Part shown: positions 50,298-58,796 of the stretch, one piece after another | Numbering within the stretch: position 1 is the first letter of the stretch | Layout of the letters: every line of letters starts with the position of its first letter | Assembly (NCBI GenBank): GCA_934365195.1 | Contig: CAKRNA010000001.1 | Location: forward strand, 62,001-126,000 | Length of the DNA stretch: 64,000 bases | Reading direction: 5' to 3' | Source: an uncultured Clostridia bacterium | GTDB taxonomy: Bacteria; Bacillota; Clostridia; Christensenellales; CAAEEZ01 | Notes under the pieces: generated by a model | Seen by the model: only the letters and a program-made list of their open reading frames with translations | Database searches by the model: none | What the model was told of the DNA's origin: nothing | Made by a program: the position numbers and the translations under genes

Positions 50298-51647
50298 ATG
50301 TTTAATAATAACGAAATTTTCGAAACTATTCAAATGATAGACCAGTTGCACCTTGACGTGAGAACTACCACCCTTGGCATCTCACTTCTTGACTGCATTA
50401 GCCAGTCCACCAAAGCGACTTGTCAAAAAATCTACGACAAAATCACAATGAGCGGAAAAGACCTTGTAAAAACAGCAAACCAACTTTCCGCAGAACTTGG
50501 CATTCCTATCGTAAACAAGCGTGTAAGCGTTACGCCGATAAGCCTTGTTTGTGCGTCTAACCACGGTCAATTAGAGGTGATTAAAACCCTGGATAAAGCG
50601 GCAAAAGAAATAGGCATCGACTTTTTGGGCGGTTACTCCTGCCTATGCCAAAAAGGTATGACCGAGTACGAAAAGGAATTTATTTTGTCCATTCCCGAGG
50701 CGCTTGCCTCCACCGAAAAGGTTTGCTCGTCCGTAAACGTCGGCTCTACAAAGGCAGGCATAAATATGGACGCCGTTAAACTGATGGGACAAGTAATTAA
50801 AAACTGCGCTTTTCTTACCAAAGACCAAGATTCTATTGCGTGCGCAAAACTTGTGGTTTTCTGCAACGCCGTTGAGGACAATCCGTTTATGGCAGGCGCT
50901 TTCCACGGCGTAGGGGAAAAGGATTTGACGTTAAACGTAGGCGTATCAGGGCCGGGCGTTGTAAAATACGCACTTGAAAAGGTGGACGGCGACCTACTTG
51001 AAGTTGCGGACACAATAAAGGAAACTGCTTTCAAAATCACCCGTGTTGGCGGGCTGGTTGCAAAAGAAACTGCAAGAAGGCTTGGAGTAAACTGTGGCAT
51101 TGTGGACTTATCGCTTGCCCCTACCCCCGTCGTTGGCGACTCGGTTGCGCACATTTTGGAGGAAATCGGGCTTGAAAGCGTGGGCGCTTGCGGAACTACC
51201 GCTTGCCTTGCTATGCTAAACGACGCCGTTAAAAAAGGCGGACTTATGGCAGCGTCGAACGTTGGCGGCTTGTCGGGTGCGTTTATCCCCGTTAGCGAGG
51301 ACGCAGGCATGATAAGAGCCACCGAAACGGGAGCGCTAACTATTGAAAAATTAGAGGCTATGACTTGCGTTTGCTCGGTAGGACTGGATATGATTGCAAT
51401 ACCCGGAGACACCCCAAGCGAAGTTATTTCGGGAATAATCGCCGACGAGGCTGCAATCGGTATGGTAAACACTAAGACAACTGCCGTAAGGCTAATTCCT
51501 GTTCACGGCAAAAAAGTTGGCGATTACGCAGAGTTTGGCGGACTACTTGGCAGAGCACCTATCGTGCCCGTATCTAAGTACTCCCCTCTTAAATTTATCA
51601 ACCGTGGCGGCAGAATTCCTGCTCCTATTCACAGCCTTAAAAACTAA
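50298..51647 (+). CDS. UPF0210 (PFL/DUF711) family protein
   Basis: This 449-residue protein matches UPF0210 in length and content. It starts NNNEIFETIQMIDQLHLDVRT, has GGYSCLCQKGMTEYEK, SSVNVGSTKAGINMDAV and a C-terminal Gly-rich NRGGRIPAPIHS. The family is related in fold to pyruvate formate-lyase-like proteins but lacks an assigned reaction. It is coupled to the ACT protein, which suggests amino-acid-linked control. A TAAGGAG site precedes the start, and a strong terminator follows. Confidence 0.92.
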   Translation: MFNNNEIFETIQMIDQLHLDVRTTTLGISLLDCISQSTKATCQKIYDKITMSGKDLVKTANQLSAELGIPIVNKRVSVTPISLVCASNHGQLEVIKTLDKAAKEIGIDFLGGYSCLCQKGMTEYEKEFILSIPEALASTEKVCSSVNVGSTKAGINMDAVKLMGQVIKNCAFLTKDQDSIACAKLVVFCNAVEDNPFMAGAFHGVGEKDLTLNVGVSGPGVVKYALEKVDGDLLEVADTIKETAFKITRVGGLVAKETARRLGVNCGIVDLSLAPTPVVGDSVAHILEEIGLESVGACGTTACLAMLNDAVKKGGLMAASNVGGLSGAFIPVSEDAGMIRATETGALTIEKLEAMTCVCSVGLDMIAIPGDTPSEVISGIIADEAAIGMVNTKTTAVRLIPVHGKKVGDYAEFGGLLGRAPIVPVSKYSPLKFINRGGRIPAPIHSLKN

Positions 51648-51670
51648 CGATAATTTTCGGATATATAGTA

Positions 51671-51698
51671 AAAACAGCCTTTTCAGGCTGTTTTTTTT
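51671..51698 (+). terminator. Terminator of the ACT-UPF0210 operon
   Basis: AAAACAGCCT (51671-51680) and AGGCTGTTTT (51685-51694) form a perfect 10-bp stem with a TTTC loop and a T-run. Confidence 0.9.
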
Positions 51699-51898
51699 GT
51701 CGTTATTTTCTACGATAAGTAATTTTTTCCTTTTTTAGTTGTATTTCGTCAAAATTTACCCTTTCATATTTCTGCATTTTTTTTTGTAGAATAATACAAG
51801 TTTTAGGCTAAACCAACCTAACTTCCGCTACTAAGATTTATAAGCATTAAAATGCGTTTGTTCTAAGTAGCCTTATAAAATAGGCGTTACGCCACTCT

Positions 51899-53059
51899 TT
51901 AATAATAGGTTACGGTCACCTCTTTTCCCGCCTTTTTTAGCGCGCTAATCAGCCCGTTAATATTGTTTTGCTTATCCTCAACGGACACGGCAGAACTGCT
52001 GTTTGCCAGGTTAATCGCTTGCCCGATAATTAGGTGCACGTCGGTTGCGTAATTAAACAAATAGTCGCAAATAATCGACGCTCCGTCGTGGCTTTCAAAC
52101 GACTTGGATTTTAGGGTATTTCTATCGTTGTACTCGTTAGCAAGTTTTAGCGCCTCGCCTATCGTCACCGCCCCTTCGGTTACTAAATCTATCCCCTTGA
52201 TTGCCGAAATAGGTGGTACGCTACTTACTACTATCGGGAAGTTCGTGTCTATATTTTCTTGTAGCAACCCAGCGACTATTTTTGCCGTTGTGCCCCCACA
52301 CACAATCTTAATGCCGTCGCTACTTACCAGTTCGTGTACTGCGTTTTCGTCCAACTCCTTATCGGTAGGAGGCCCTATCATCACGGTTGCAAGCCTCTTT
52401 TTTATTAGCCCGACAGCAAGGCAAGTCGTGTCGTCGCTAGGCTCGTCTAGGTACAAGTCGTTGCAAGCCGAAGTTACCATAAGCGCCAGTTCCGTTGCCG
52501 ACTCTCCGCCTTTAAGATGACGGTCAAGGTGCTCCATAATAGATTCCCTGCGCCAGCCTGCGTTAAGGGTTATGCCCACTCCTGCGTGCGTTGCGCCGTC
52601 GCTCATTACCACGATATAATCGCCCACTTCCATTTTCAGTTTCGTCCTGTAAATAGTCTTGCCTGAAACGGTGGTTTTTTCCCTATCGAAGTTGTGACAT
52701 TTACCGCCTTTAACCAGCACGGCGTCGGGGTTGTCGAACTCTATCATATAGCCGTTACCCTCGTCGTCAACCACTATCGAGGTAAAGGTAGAATAAGCAA
52801 CGTTTCTCACCTTGCAAACGGGCAAAGTTTCGGCAATAGTATCCACACACTCCTCAATAGGCACGTCATTTGCCAGCATCGTGGACAAAATTTTGCTTGT
52901 CATCATAGACAAAATATTAGCCTTTACGCCACTACCTAAGCCGTCCGCTAGGGTGAATGCGGTTATTTTATTTCCTCGGTTTACCTCCACGTTGTCGCCG
53001 CAAAGTTGCTCGCCGAATTTGGTTAGGGATATGTAGCCGTAATCAATCTTCGTTTCCAT
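51899..53059 (-). CDS. SpoIIE-type PP2C phosphatase
   Basis: This 386-residue protein has a SpoIIE/PP2C-like phosphatase domain: GDNVEVNRG, TLADGLGSGVKAN (about residues 35-47), MSDGATHAG (about 150-158) and PSDDTTCLAV (about 209-218) hold the metal-binding aspartates. The C-terminal part past about 225 has a nucleotide- or ligand-binding-like fold, with no clear motif. Its start overlaps the stop of the upstream hydrogenase-like gene by 17 bases. It is likely to remove phosphate from a Ser/Thr-phosphorylated partner in response to the sensor. There is no anti-sigma factor gene nearby. Confidence 0.88.
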   Translation of the reverse strand: METKIDYGYISLTKFGEQLCGDNVEVNRGNKITAFTLADGLGSGVKANILSMMTSKILSTMLANDVPIEECVDTIAETLPVCKVRNVAYSTFTSIVVDDEGNGYMIEFDNPDAVLVKGGKCHNFDREKTTVSGKTIYRTKLKMEVGDYIVVMSDGATHAGVGITLNAGWRRESIMEHLDRHLKGGESATELALMVTSACNDLYLDEPSDDTTCLAVGLIKKRLATVMIGPPTDKELDENAVHELVSSDGIKIVCGGTTAKIVAGLLQENIDTNFPIVVSSVPPISAIKGIDLVTEGAVTIGEALKLANEYNDRNTLKSKSFESHDGASIICDYLFNYATDVHLIIGQAINLANSSSAVSVEDKQNNINGLISALKKAGKEVTVTYY

Positions 53060-54737
53060 CTTTTACCTCGGTTTTGCTAATTGCCGATTTTAGATTTATA
53101 AGCGCAATTTTGGTTTCTGCCGTTGTTTCGCCAAGTAATGACGCTATTTCTTGCGCCACTCTCATTTGTTTTTCAATAACGGCGTCGGTGGTTTTTAAAG
53201 TATCCATACGCATTTTTGCCAGCATTTCGTCCTTTCGAACTTGCTCGGTAATATCTGCAAAAATACCAAACATTACGTTGTAATCTTTTAAGTACGTTAC
53301 CGTCGAATTTGCCACAATATTAGTTTTATCTAGCAAAACTTCACTATTAACCTGCGTTTTGTCCGTCATCGCCGTTAAAAAGTCGGTTGGGTTGTAGTAG
53401 TCGACAAGCGGCGTACCCTTAACCTCGTCCACCGTAACCCCTAGCATTTCTTTTGCTTTTTGGTTCATATCCACCACACTTAAATCGCTATCCACTAGGA
53501 TAATTCCGTTAGGGCTGTTGTGGATAATTTCGTACGACATCGTTTCGGCTTTTTCCCTCATATAAGGCAAGCACATCTCCACGTCTGCATACCCCAAAGC
53601 CACGGCGTAAGCCTTATCCCTACAACTAGAATAGCCACACGCACCGCAATTTAGTTCGTCCTCTTTGGTGAATTTGTTGGTTTTTGCAAGGATAGATTTT
53701 ATCTCGCTTTCGCTAACCCTTTCGTTTATTACGTTAGGGTAATGTTGTTTGGTTATATCCACTTCGTCCTTGTTTTCTATCAAAATATCGGTTTTACCCG
53801 TCTTTGCGTACTTTCTAACCTCGCCGTTTAGCACCACCGAAGTAGCCTTGTTTTTAAGTGAGCAAGGTCCGTTTATGCAGGAATACTCGCAAGCGTTAAG
53901 TTCCAAAAACGCCCCTTCGATATTCTCGATATTTTCAAGCATTTCCATACATTTTTGCAAACCGTCGATAGCCAAATACTCGTACTTTTCGTTAAACCTA
54001 TCCAGCGACTTTATTATTCCCCTACTAATAGGGTAATTTCTTGCTTTGTTAAAACCTACCTCACCGGTATCTTCTACTTTTTCAAGTTCTATTCCCTCTA
54101 CGCTAAGTAGTTTAAACAAGTCCTCGTAAGTAAGCACACCGTCGATAATTCCGCTCTCCACCGCCTCTTTTTTCTTGGCAATACAAGGGCCTATAAACAC
54201 GATTTTTGCGTCGGGATACTTTACTTTAAGTAGTTTTGCATGCGCAATCATAGGCGTATCCACCTTCGCTAGATAGTCTATGGCTTTCGGGTAATATTTC
54301 TCTATTAGGTTGTTTACCGCAGGACAACACGAGGTGATAAAGTTTTTGTACTCGCCCTCATCTAGTAGTTTTGCGTATTTCTCGGTTACAAGTTTTGCAC
54401 CAACGGCTGTTTCCTCCACGTCGAAAAAGCCCAGTTTTAGTAGCGCATTTTTCATAGTGGCTAAGTTTAGCACGCCGAAACTAGACACAAAACTCGGCGC
54501 AAGGCTGACCACCACCTTCTCTCCGCTTGCAAGTAATTCTTGCACGCTAAGTAGTTCAGAGTGCACCATTTTTGCATTTTGCGGGCAAACCCTAGTACAA
54601 GTACCGCACAAAATACACTTTTCATCTATAATTTTCGCTTGGTGTTCTATAACTGCTATCGCCTTAACGGGACACTCCCTAAGACATTTATAGCAGTCCT
54701 TACATTTTGCTTCCTTAAAATCCAAAAACTTTACCAT
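53043..54737 (-). CDS. [FeFe]-hydrogenase-like PAS sensor protein
   Basis: This 564-residue protein has two N-terminal 4Fe-4S motifs (Cys 12, 15, 18, 22 and 41, 44, 47, 51) and a HydA-type H-cluster domain. L1 is TSCCPAV (135-141), L2 is GPCIAKKKEA (183-192) and L3 is NACEYSC (281-287); all four cluster cysteines are present. A further Fe-S motif follows, with Cys 364, 367, 372 and 389, and then a PAS domain (about 403-520) with a short helical end. The layout and the coupled phosphatase match the sensory (HydS-like) hydrogenases of Clostridia. L2 has Gly where catalytic hydrogenases have Met. It may sense H2 or redox state rather than make H2; this is inference. Confidence 0.9.
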   Translation of the reverse strand: MVKFLDFKEAKCKDCYKCLRECPVKAIAVIEHQAKIIDEKCILCGTCTRVCPQNAKMVHSELLSVQELLASGEKVVVSLAPSFVSSFGVLNLATMKNALLKLGFFDVEETAVGAKLVTEKYAKLLDEGEYKNFITSCCPAVNNLIEKYYPKAIDYLAKVDTPMIAHAKLLKVKYPDAKIVFIGPCIAKKKEAVESGIIDGVLTYEDLFKLLSVEGIELEKVEDTGEVGFNKARNYPISRGIIKSLDRFNEKYEYLAIDGLQKCMEMLENIENIEGAFLELNACEYSCINGPCSLKNKATSVVLNGEVRKYAKTGKTDILIENKDEVDITKQHYPNVINERVSESEIKSILAKTNKFTKEDELNCGACGYSSCRDKAYAVALGYADVEMCLPYMREKAETMSYEIIHNSPNGIILVDSDLSVVDMNQKAKEMLGVTVDEVKGTPLVDYYNPTDFLTAMTDKTQVNSEVLLDKTNIVANSTVTYLKDYNVMFGIFADITEQVRKDEMLAKMRMDTLKTTDAVIEKQMRVAQEIASLLGETTAETKIALINLKSAISKTEVKDGNED

Positions 54738-54754
54738 AATTTTCTCCTAAAAAA

Positions 54755-54783
54755 ATTATATCACCCATTTTGTCGTTTAGCAA
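54755..54783 (-). promoter_or_regulatory. Promoter of the hydrogenase-like/phosphatase operon
   Basis: On the minus strand TTGCTA (54778-54783), a 17-base spacer and a perfect TATAAT (54755-54760), 17 bases upstream of the start codon. Confidence 0.7.
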
Positions 54784-54882
54784 TATGGATTATTTAGATT
54801 ATAGTATTTTTTATATATAGTTTTATTGTTACTTTTAATCAATATATTTTTACTTTAACTTTTATTTTCTTGCCGTTTTAAA

Positions 54883-54907
54883 TAAAAAAATGCGACCGAA
54901 GTCGCAC
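54883..54907 (-). terminator. Terminator with UUCG loop
   Basis: TGCGAC (54891-54896) and GTCGCA (54901-54906) pair around a loop that reads C(UUCG)G on the minus-strand RNA, an extra-stable tetraloop. A T-run follows. It ends the acyltransferase-like pair. Confidence 0.88.
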
Positions 54908-54910
54908 TTA

Positions 54911-55606
54911 TTAAGCCCTAAATTTCAGCCTAAAACCTTTCCTTAGGTATTTTCTGCCGGCTATGACCAAAACGATTATTTGCACCGCCGAGCACACCGA
55001 CACCATTATTGCAAAGTGCCCGCTTTCTATCACTTTTGATAGGTACAAAATCAGCGGCAAAAAACCCGTAACACTAAACCAAATACAGTCTATAATCAGG
55101 CTTTTATCGGTTTTTACAAAGCAAGCGGTAAGTATCCACATAACTAGGTTCGATACGCCTATAACCAGCGGCAACGCAATATCAAGCGACCAAAACCACA
55201 CGTCCTCTATCACGCCCATTTGGAACAAAAAGTTGCTGATTGCCCAAATAAACGCAAATACAATAAAGCCCTGCCACAGTATTTTGTGCGATATCGTACT
55301 ACGGGAAAGAATGGTATTTTCCACCAAAATGTACACGTACATTAAAACGATTGCCACCATCCAAAACCACTTTTTTTCGGGCATAACTGCCATATTTACT
55401 GCCACCGTGATTAAAAATACTAGGCTGGCTATAAGTGTGTACATAGGGGTGAACGACAGCCATTTGTAACTTTTGCCACGCTTCTTTTTAATCGGGTAAA
55501 CGTACTCGGCGTTTTCGTTTTCGCTACTTGCCTCTAAGGGCATCTTACACAACGGGCAAAAATCCGCCTTGCCGTATATCTCCACGTTACAATGTTTGCA
55601 TTTCAT
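54911..55606 (-). CDS. Zinc-ribbon membrane protein (DUF6320-like)
   Basis: This 231-residue protein starts with a zinc ribbon (CKHC at about 3-6, then CPLC), followed by six hydrophobic helices. It resembles the DUF6320 family, which has no known role. The ATG at 55604-55606 has GGAGG seven bases upstream and lies inside the end of the preceding acyltransferase gene (20-base overlap), so the two are translationally linked. Confidence 0.78.
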   Translation of the reverse strand: MKCKHCNVEIYGKADFCPLCKMPLEASSENENAEYVYPIKKKRGKSYKWLSFTPMYTLIASLVFLITVAVNMAVMPEKKWFWMVAIVLMYVYILVENTILSRSTISHKILWQGFIVFAFIWAISNFLFQMGVIEDVWFWSLDIALPLVIGVSNLVMWILTACFVKTDKSLIIDCIWFSVTGFLPLILYLSKVIESGHFAIMVSVCSAVQIIVLVIAGRKYLRKGFRLKFRA

Positions 55607-56900
55607 ATCTTGCCTCCACGCTGTTTGACGCAACCGTTAAGTTTATACCGAACTCGTTAAGTATTTTAGCAAACTCTCTTTCAATCTCGGTAGATTTAAG
55701 TATGCTTGTAAAAGTGATGCAAGTCTCATCGCCAAGCGTACCTATCGTCATACTTATCGGCGTTTTAGCATTAACGCTTACAGAGTACGCAATGCTTCTG
55801 ACGTGCTCGCTCATTCCCTTAGGCAGCCTTGCGATCCCGATATTAGATACGGTAGCCGTCTTGTTGCTTTTCCCTACGAACAGGTTGCTAAAAGTAAAGA
55901 TAGCCTGCTTAAACACTAACGGCAAAATCCTGAACAAAAAGAACTTCTCGCCCATTACCGTGGTGTTTATCTTTTGTTGCATAAGTTCCTTGTTGTTATC
56001 CCTCTTTATGCTATCGTGAAAACGCTTAATAGCATCGTCAAGGGTTAGGTTATTCGTTGGGATTTCCACCCTAGAAAACAATGAAAAGTTTTTTAGCGAC
56101 CTAGAATTGAACATTTTTCTTAGGTTTATCGGGCACATTATTTGTAACGGCCTCGTATTTTGCTTTTTGCCCTCGATTTGCGCCCTATATAACGCAAGGC
56201 AAAACGCTCCGCCCATAAACTCCGTAATAGTACTGTTTTTGCTTTTTGCCACGCTAAGTAATTCGTCGCTTTTGCAGTACAAATGGATAATATTGCTGCC
56301 GTACGCCTTATTTATTAAATCACCCTCTACGTGATAAGCAGCCTCACCCGTTAGCGAATGAATTTTAAGGTTCTTAATTTTGGTTTTTTGGAAGTTTGCA
56401 ACGAAACTATCCTCAAACTCCTTACTATCGATAGGCACGTCCTTAGTTAGCACTTGCCCCTCGTTTATAATATCCACGTTTTGCAGTTTTAGGTAGTAGT
56501 AAATAATGCATTTCAAAAATTCGCTACCCCCCGTACCGTCGCATAGCACGTGGAAAAAGTCCGCAACTATTAGTTTTTTGTAGTAGGATATTCTAAAACA
56601 ATAATCGTTGTTTTTGGTAAAGTTTATCTTTTTAAGCCCGATATCGTCCAGTTCCTTCACCCTGAATTTACGCTCGTTTTTGTCAAAATAATACCAAAAA
56701 ACGCCCTTTTCCAGTTTTACTTTAAAGGACGGGAAACGGTCGAAGGCAATCTCCACCGCTTTTTCCAAAGTAGCCTTGTCTACGTCGCTATCCATAGCGT
56801 AGGTTATTCTAAAAATATTTTGTTTGTCGTCAGTCATAAGCATAGGATAAATCAATGCTGAGTTATCCAGTTTGTGCCAGCCCAAAGTTAACTTTTCCAT
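55587..56900 (-). CDS. CoA-dependent acyltransferase-like (condensation) protein
   Basis: This 437-residue protein has the HxxxDG catalytic motif as HVLCDGTGG (His 117, Asp 121) in a chloramphenicol acetyltransferase-like fold, as in alcohol acetyltransferases and condensation domains. ITEFMGGAFCLALYRAQ and the later VSNIGIARLP (the DFGWG-like region of this fold is replaced) support the same fold. The acyl donor and acceptor are unknown. Together with the coupled zinc-ribbon membrane protein it may acylate a lipid or surface molecule. No clear ribosome binding site precedes the ATG. Confidence 0.78.
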   Translation of the reverse strand: MEKLTLGWHKLDNSALIYPMLMTDDKQNIFRITYAMDSDVDKATLEKAVEIAFDRFPSFKVKLEKGVFWYYFDKNERKFRVKELDDIGLKKINFTKNNDYCFRISYYKKLIVADFFHVLCDGTGGSEFLKCIIYYYLKLQNVDIINEGQVLTKDVPIDSKEFEDSFVANFQKTKIKNLKIHSLTGEAAYHVEGDLINKAYGSNIIHLYCKSDELLSVAKSKNSTITEFMGGAFCLALYRAQIEGKKQNTRPLQIMCPINLRKMFNSRSLKNFSLFSRVEIPTNNLTLDDAIKRFHDSIKRDNNKELMQQKINTTVMGEKFFLFRILPLVFKQAIFTFSNLFVGKSNKTATVSNIGIARLPKGMSEHVRSIAYSVSVNAKTPISMTIGTLGDETCITFTSILKSTEIEREFAKILNEFGINLTVASNSVEARYEMQTL

Positions 56901-56954
56901 ATAAAAATATTATACTAGAATAATAGAATAATTGCAACCTTAATACAATCTTAT

Positions 56955-56982
56955 AAAATAAAAAACCCCGACCAAGTCGGGA
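56955..56982 (-). terminator. Terminator of the 75-residue membrane protein gene
   Basis: CCCGAC (56967-56972) and GTCGGG (56976-56981) form a stem with a 3-base loop. A T-run follows on the minus strand. Confidence 0.83.
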
Positions 56983-56993
56983 TTTAGTAGAAA

Positions 56994-57221
56994 CTATTTT
57001 GCTAAAATCATATGATGGTTAATTAAGCACCAAATTGCATCTAACCAACCTATAATTACACCGCCGAATGTTACAAGCACCGCAATTAGCACGTGCAAGA
57101 AATCCTTTTTCGTCATTGCTACAGACCATCTTACACCTATCTCTATTACCCAGTTTACAACAGGAATAAACAAAAGTATTATTTGGATAAGACGTGGTTG
57201 TTTGTTAAACCATTTTGCCAT
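56994..57221 (-). CDS. 75-residue two-TM protein
   Basis: This small protein has two hydrophobic helices (LIQIILLFIPVVNWVIEIGV and HVLIAVLVTFGGVIIGWLDA) and ends in IWCLINHHMILAK, a layout seen in small TM2-like membrane proteins. I cannot name a family. GGGAGGT precedes the ATG, and it has its own terminator, which supports it as real. Confidence 0.7.
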   Translation of the reverse strand: MAKWFNKQPRLIQIILLFIPVVNWVIEIGVRWSVAMTKKDFLHVLIAVLVTFGGVIIGWLDAIWCLINHHMILAK

Positions 57222-57289
57222 ACTACTTATACCTCCCTACAAAAAATTATAGACCAACTTTTTGGTATAAGCAATACTAAAACGAAAAT

Positions 57290-57973
57290 TTATTCGTGTT
57301 TTCCTATCTCTTTTATATTGTTTATCAAAACGTCGTTGATGTAAAGCCTAAACGACGTACCCAAAAATCTTGCCGCTTTTTCGCTTATTACTATTCTTGA
57401 CAAATATATCTCGAAATATTCCATAACGGAGGACATATTGTCCATATAAATCTTGCTTAAAATCAGTTTGTTTTCGGCGTCAACCTCCACCACGTTCTTC
57501 TTAATAGAATAGTTTACCCTATCGTGAATATCGTTAGGATTAAAGTTGCCTTTATGCACTCTCGTTTTGTGTGCGTCGGACTTATCGGCGATAATTAGCG
57601 CTGCGCTGATAGGATTTATCGGAACGCCTATCTCCTCCTCGTGATTGCCGATAGCACCTATTACGGCGGTTACTTCCTCGGGCGGCATACCCATACGGTT
57701 AAGAATATCAAACGCAAGGTTTGCCCCCGTAATTCCGTGATATTTACGGTTGATGCAGTTGCCTATATCGTGCAAATAGCCCGCAATATACCCCAGTTCC
57801 ACCGTTCTTTCGTCATAGCCGAGTTTGGACAAAATCGTGCCCGTAATCCTAGACACGTAGCCTGCGTGCCTTTCGCCGTGCTCGGTGTAATTCATTACGT
57901 CAAGGCTCTTATCGGTGGCTTTAATCAAAGCCCTTACCATTGCGTCGTTTTTGATTTGTTTAAGCGTTACCAT
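57290..57973 (-). CDS. HD-domain hydrolase
   Basis: This 227-residue protein carries an HD phosphohydrolase domain: EHGERHAGY (His 32, His 36), YLHDIGN (His 68, Asp 69), His 79, GNHEEE (His 111) and IADKSD (Asp 130). All metal ligands of the fold are present. Substrates of such enzymes range from nucleotides to cyclic dinucleotides. It is the last gene of the unit that also encodes the HEAT-like and TPR-like proteins, with 14 bases of overlap with the preceding gene, so it probably works in the same process. The substrate is unknown. Confidence 0.87.
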   Translation of the reverse strand: MVTLKQIKNDAMVRALIKATDKSLDVMNYTEHGERHAGYVSRITGTILSKLGYDERTVELGYIAGYLHDIGNCINRKYHGITGANLAFDILNRMGMPPEEVTAVIGAIGNHEEEIGVPINPISAALIIADKSDAHKTRVHKGNFNPNDIHDRVNYSIKKNVVEVDAENKLILSKIYMDNMSSVMEYFEIYLSRIVISEKAARFLGTSFRLYINDVLINNIKEIGKHE

Positions 57974-58796
57974 TCGTCTTTTCCTTATTAGTTACGATTT
58001 TTTTATAGTACTCGTCCTCGGTAAAGTCCTTTTCGTACTCGAACTCTCCGCCCAGCCTTTCAACTGCGTTTCTCAGTTCGATAAATTCCATATAATTTAA
58101 GTCCTTGTCAAGAACGAAACTATTTATCATATTTACGGCTTTATTATCGCCAAACCTACCTAGCATCTCTGCTACTTGGCATAAATCGTTGCCTCTATAT
58201 AGCATAGTTACCAGCCACATAAAAATATTCTCGTTATCATTGTAATTAGACAAAATATCTGCAAAAATAAATTGCGTGTCCTCGTCCACCTCGTACATAA
58301 TCGCAAGTATTTTCTCCACCGCCTCTTCGTTGTTTTCGGCAAGCATCTCGTAGCAAGCGGCAATTTTCTCCTCGTTTTCGTCCTTGCTCCTAATTACGTC
58401 TATGCATAGGTCGGTCACTTCGCTATTATCTAGTTCGAACATAATCGTAAAAGCATATTTTAGCGTGTTTCTGTCGTTGCTTTTAATTAGTTTTTTCACA
58501 AGTTCTATTGCGTCGGCACGCTTCACAAGGGCGTCGGTCACGATATCGCTTACTTCCCTTTCGGTGTTTAGCATATATTCGATATAATCAAACAAATTTC
58601 CGCTTTTATCCACAATTTTCACGTACTCGATAGGGGTAAAACCGTCTAATTCCTCGTTTGACCGGTTCACCCAGTCCAAGTACATACTCATAAGTTCTTT
58701 TTCAATCACCTTTACGTCAGCGTATTTTTCCTTGTCGCTTAAAACCTTTTCCCTTACGCTTTTCATAAACAAATCTTCTAAATCAAAATACTTCAT
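57960..58796 (-). CDS. HEAT-like helical protein
   Basis: This 278-residue protein is all helical, with repeated pairs of helices such as LVKKLIKSNDRNTLKYAFTIM and AVEKILAIMYEVDEDTQFIFADIL. It looks like a HEAT or armadillo-type repeat scaffold, although individual repeats diverge. It would bind other proteins. Its start shares a base with the stop of the TPR-like gene (TAATG) and its end overlaps the HD gene. No enzyme motif was seen. Confidence 0.72.
   Translation of the reverse strand: MKYFDLEDLFMKSVREKVLSDKEKYADVKVIEKELMSMYLDWVNRSNEELDGFTPIEYVKIVDKSGNLFDYIEYMLNTEREVSDIVTDALVKRADAIELVKKLIKSNDRNTLKYAFTIMFELDNSEVTDLCIDVIRSKDENEEKIAACYEMLAENNEEAVEKILAIMYEVDEDTQFIFADILSNYNDNENIFMWLVTMLYRGNDLCQVAEMLGRFGDNKAVNMINSFVLDKDLNYMEFIELRNAVERLGGEFEYEKDFTEDEYYKKIVTNKEKTNGNA

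Noticed and set aside
50633..51472. Long minus-strand ORF inside the UPF0210 gene
   Set aside because: It is antisense to a well-supported gene, Ser/Thr/Pro-rich and without a ribosome binding site, as expected for a shadow frame.
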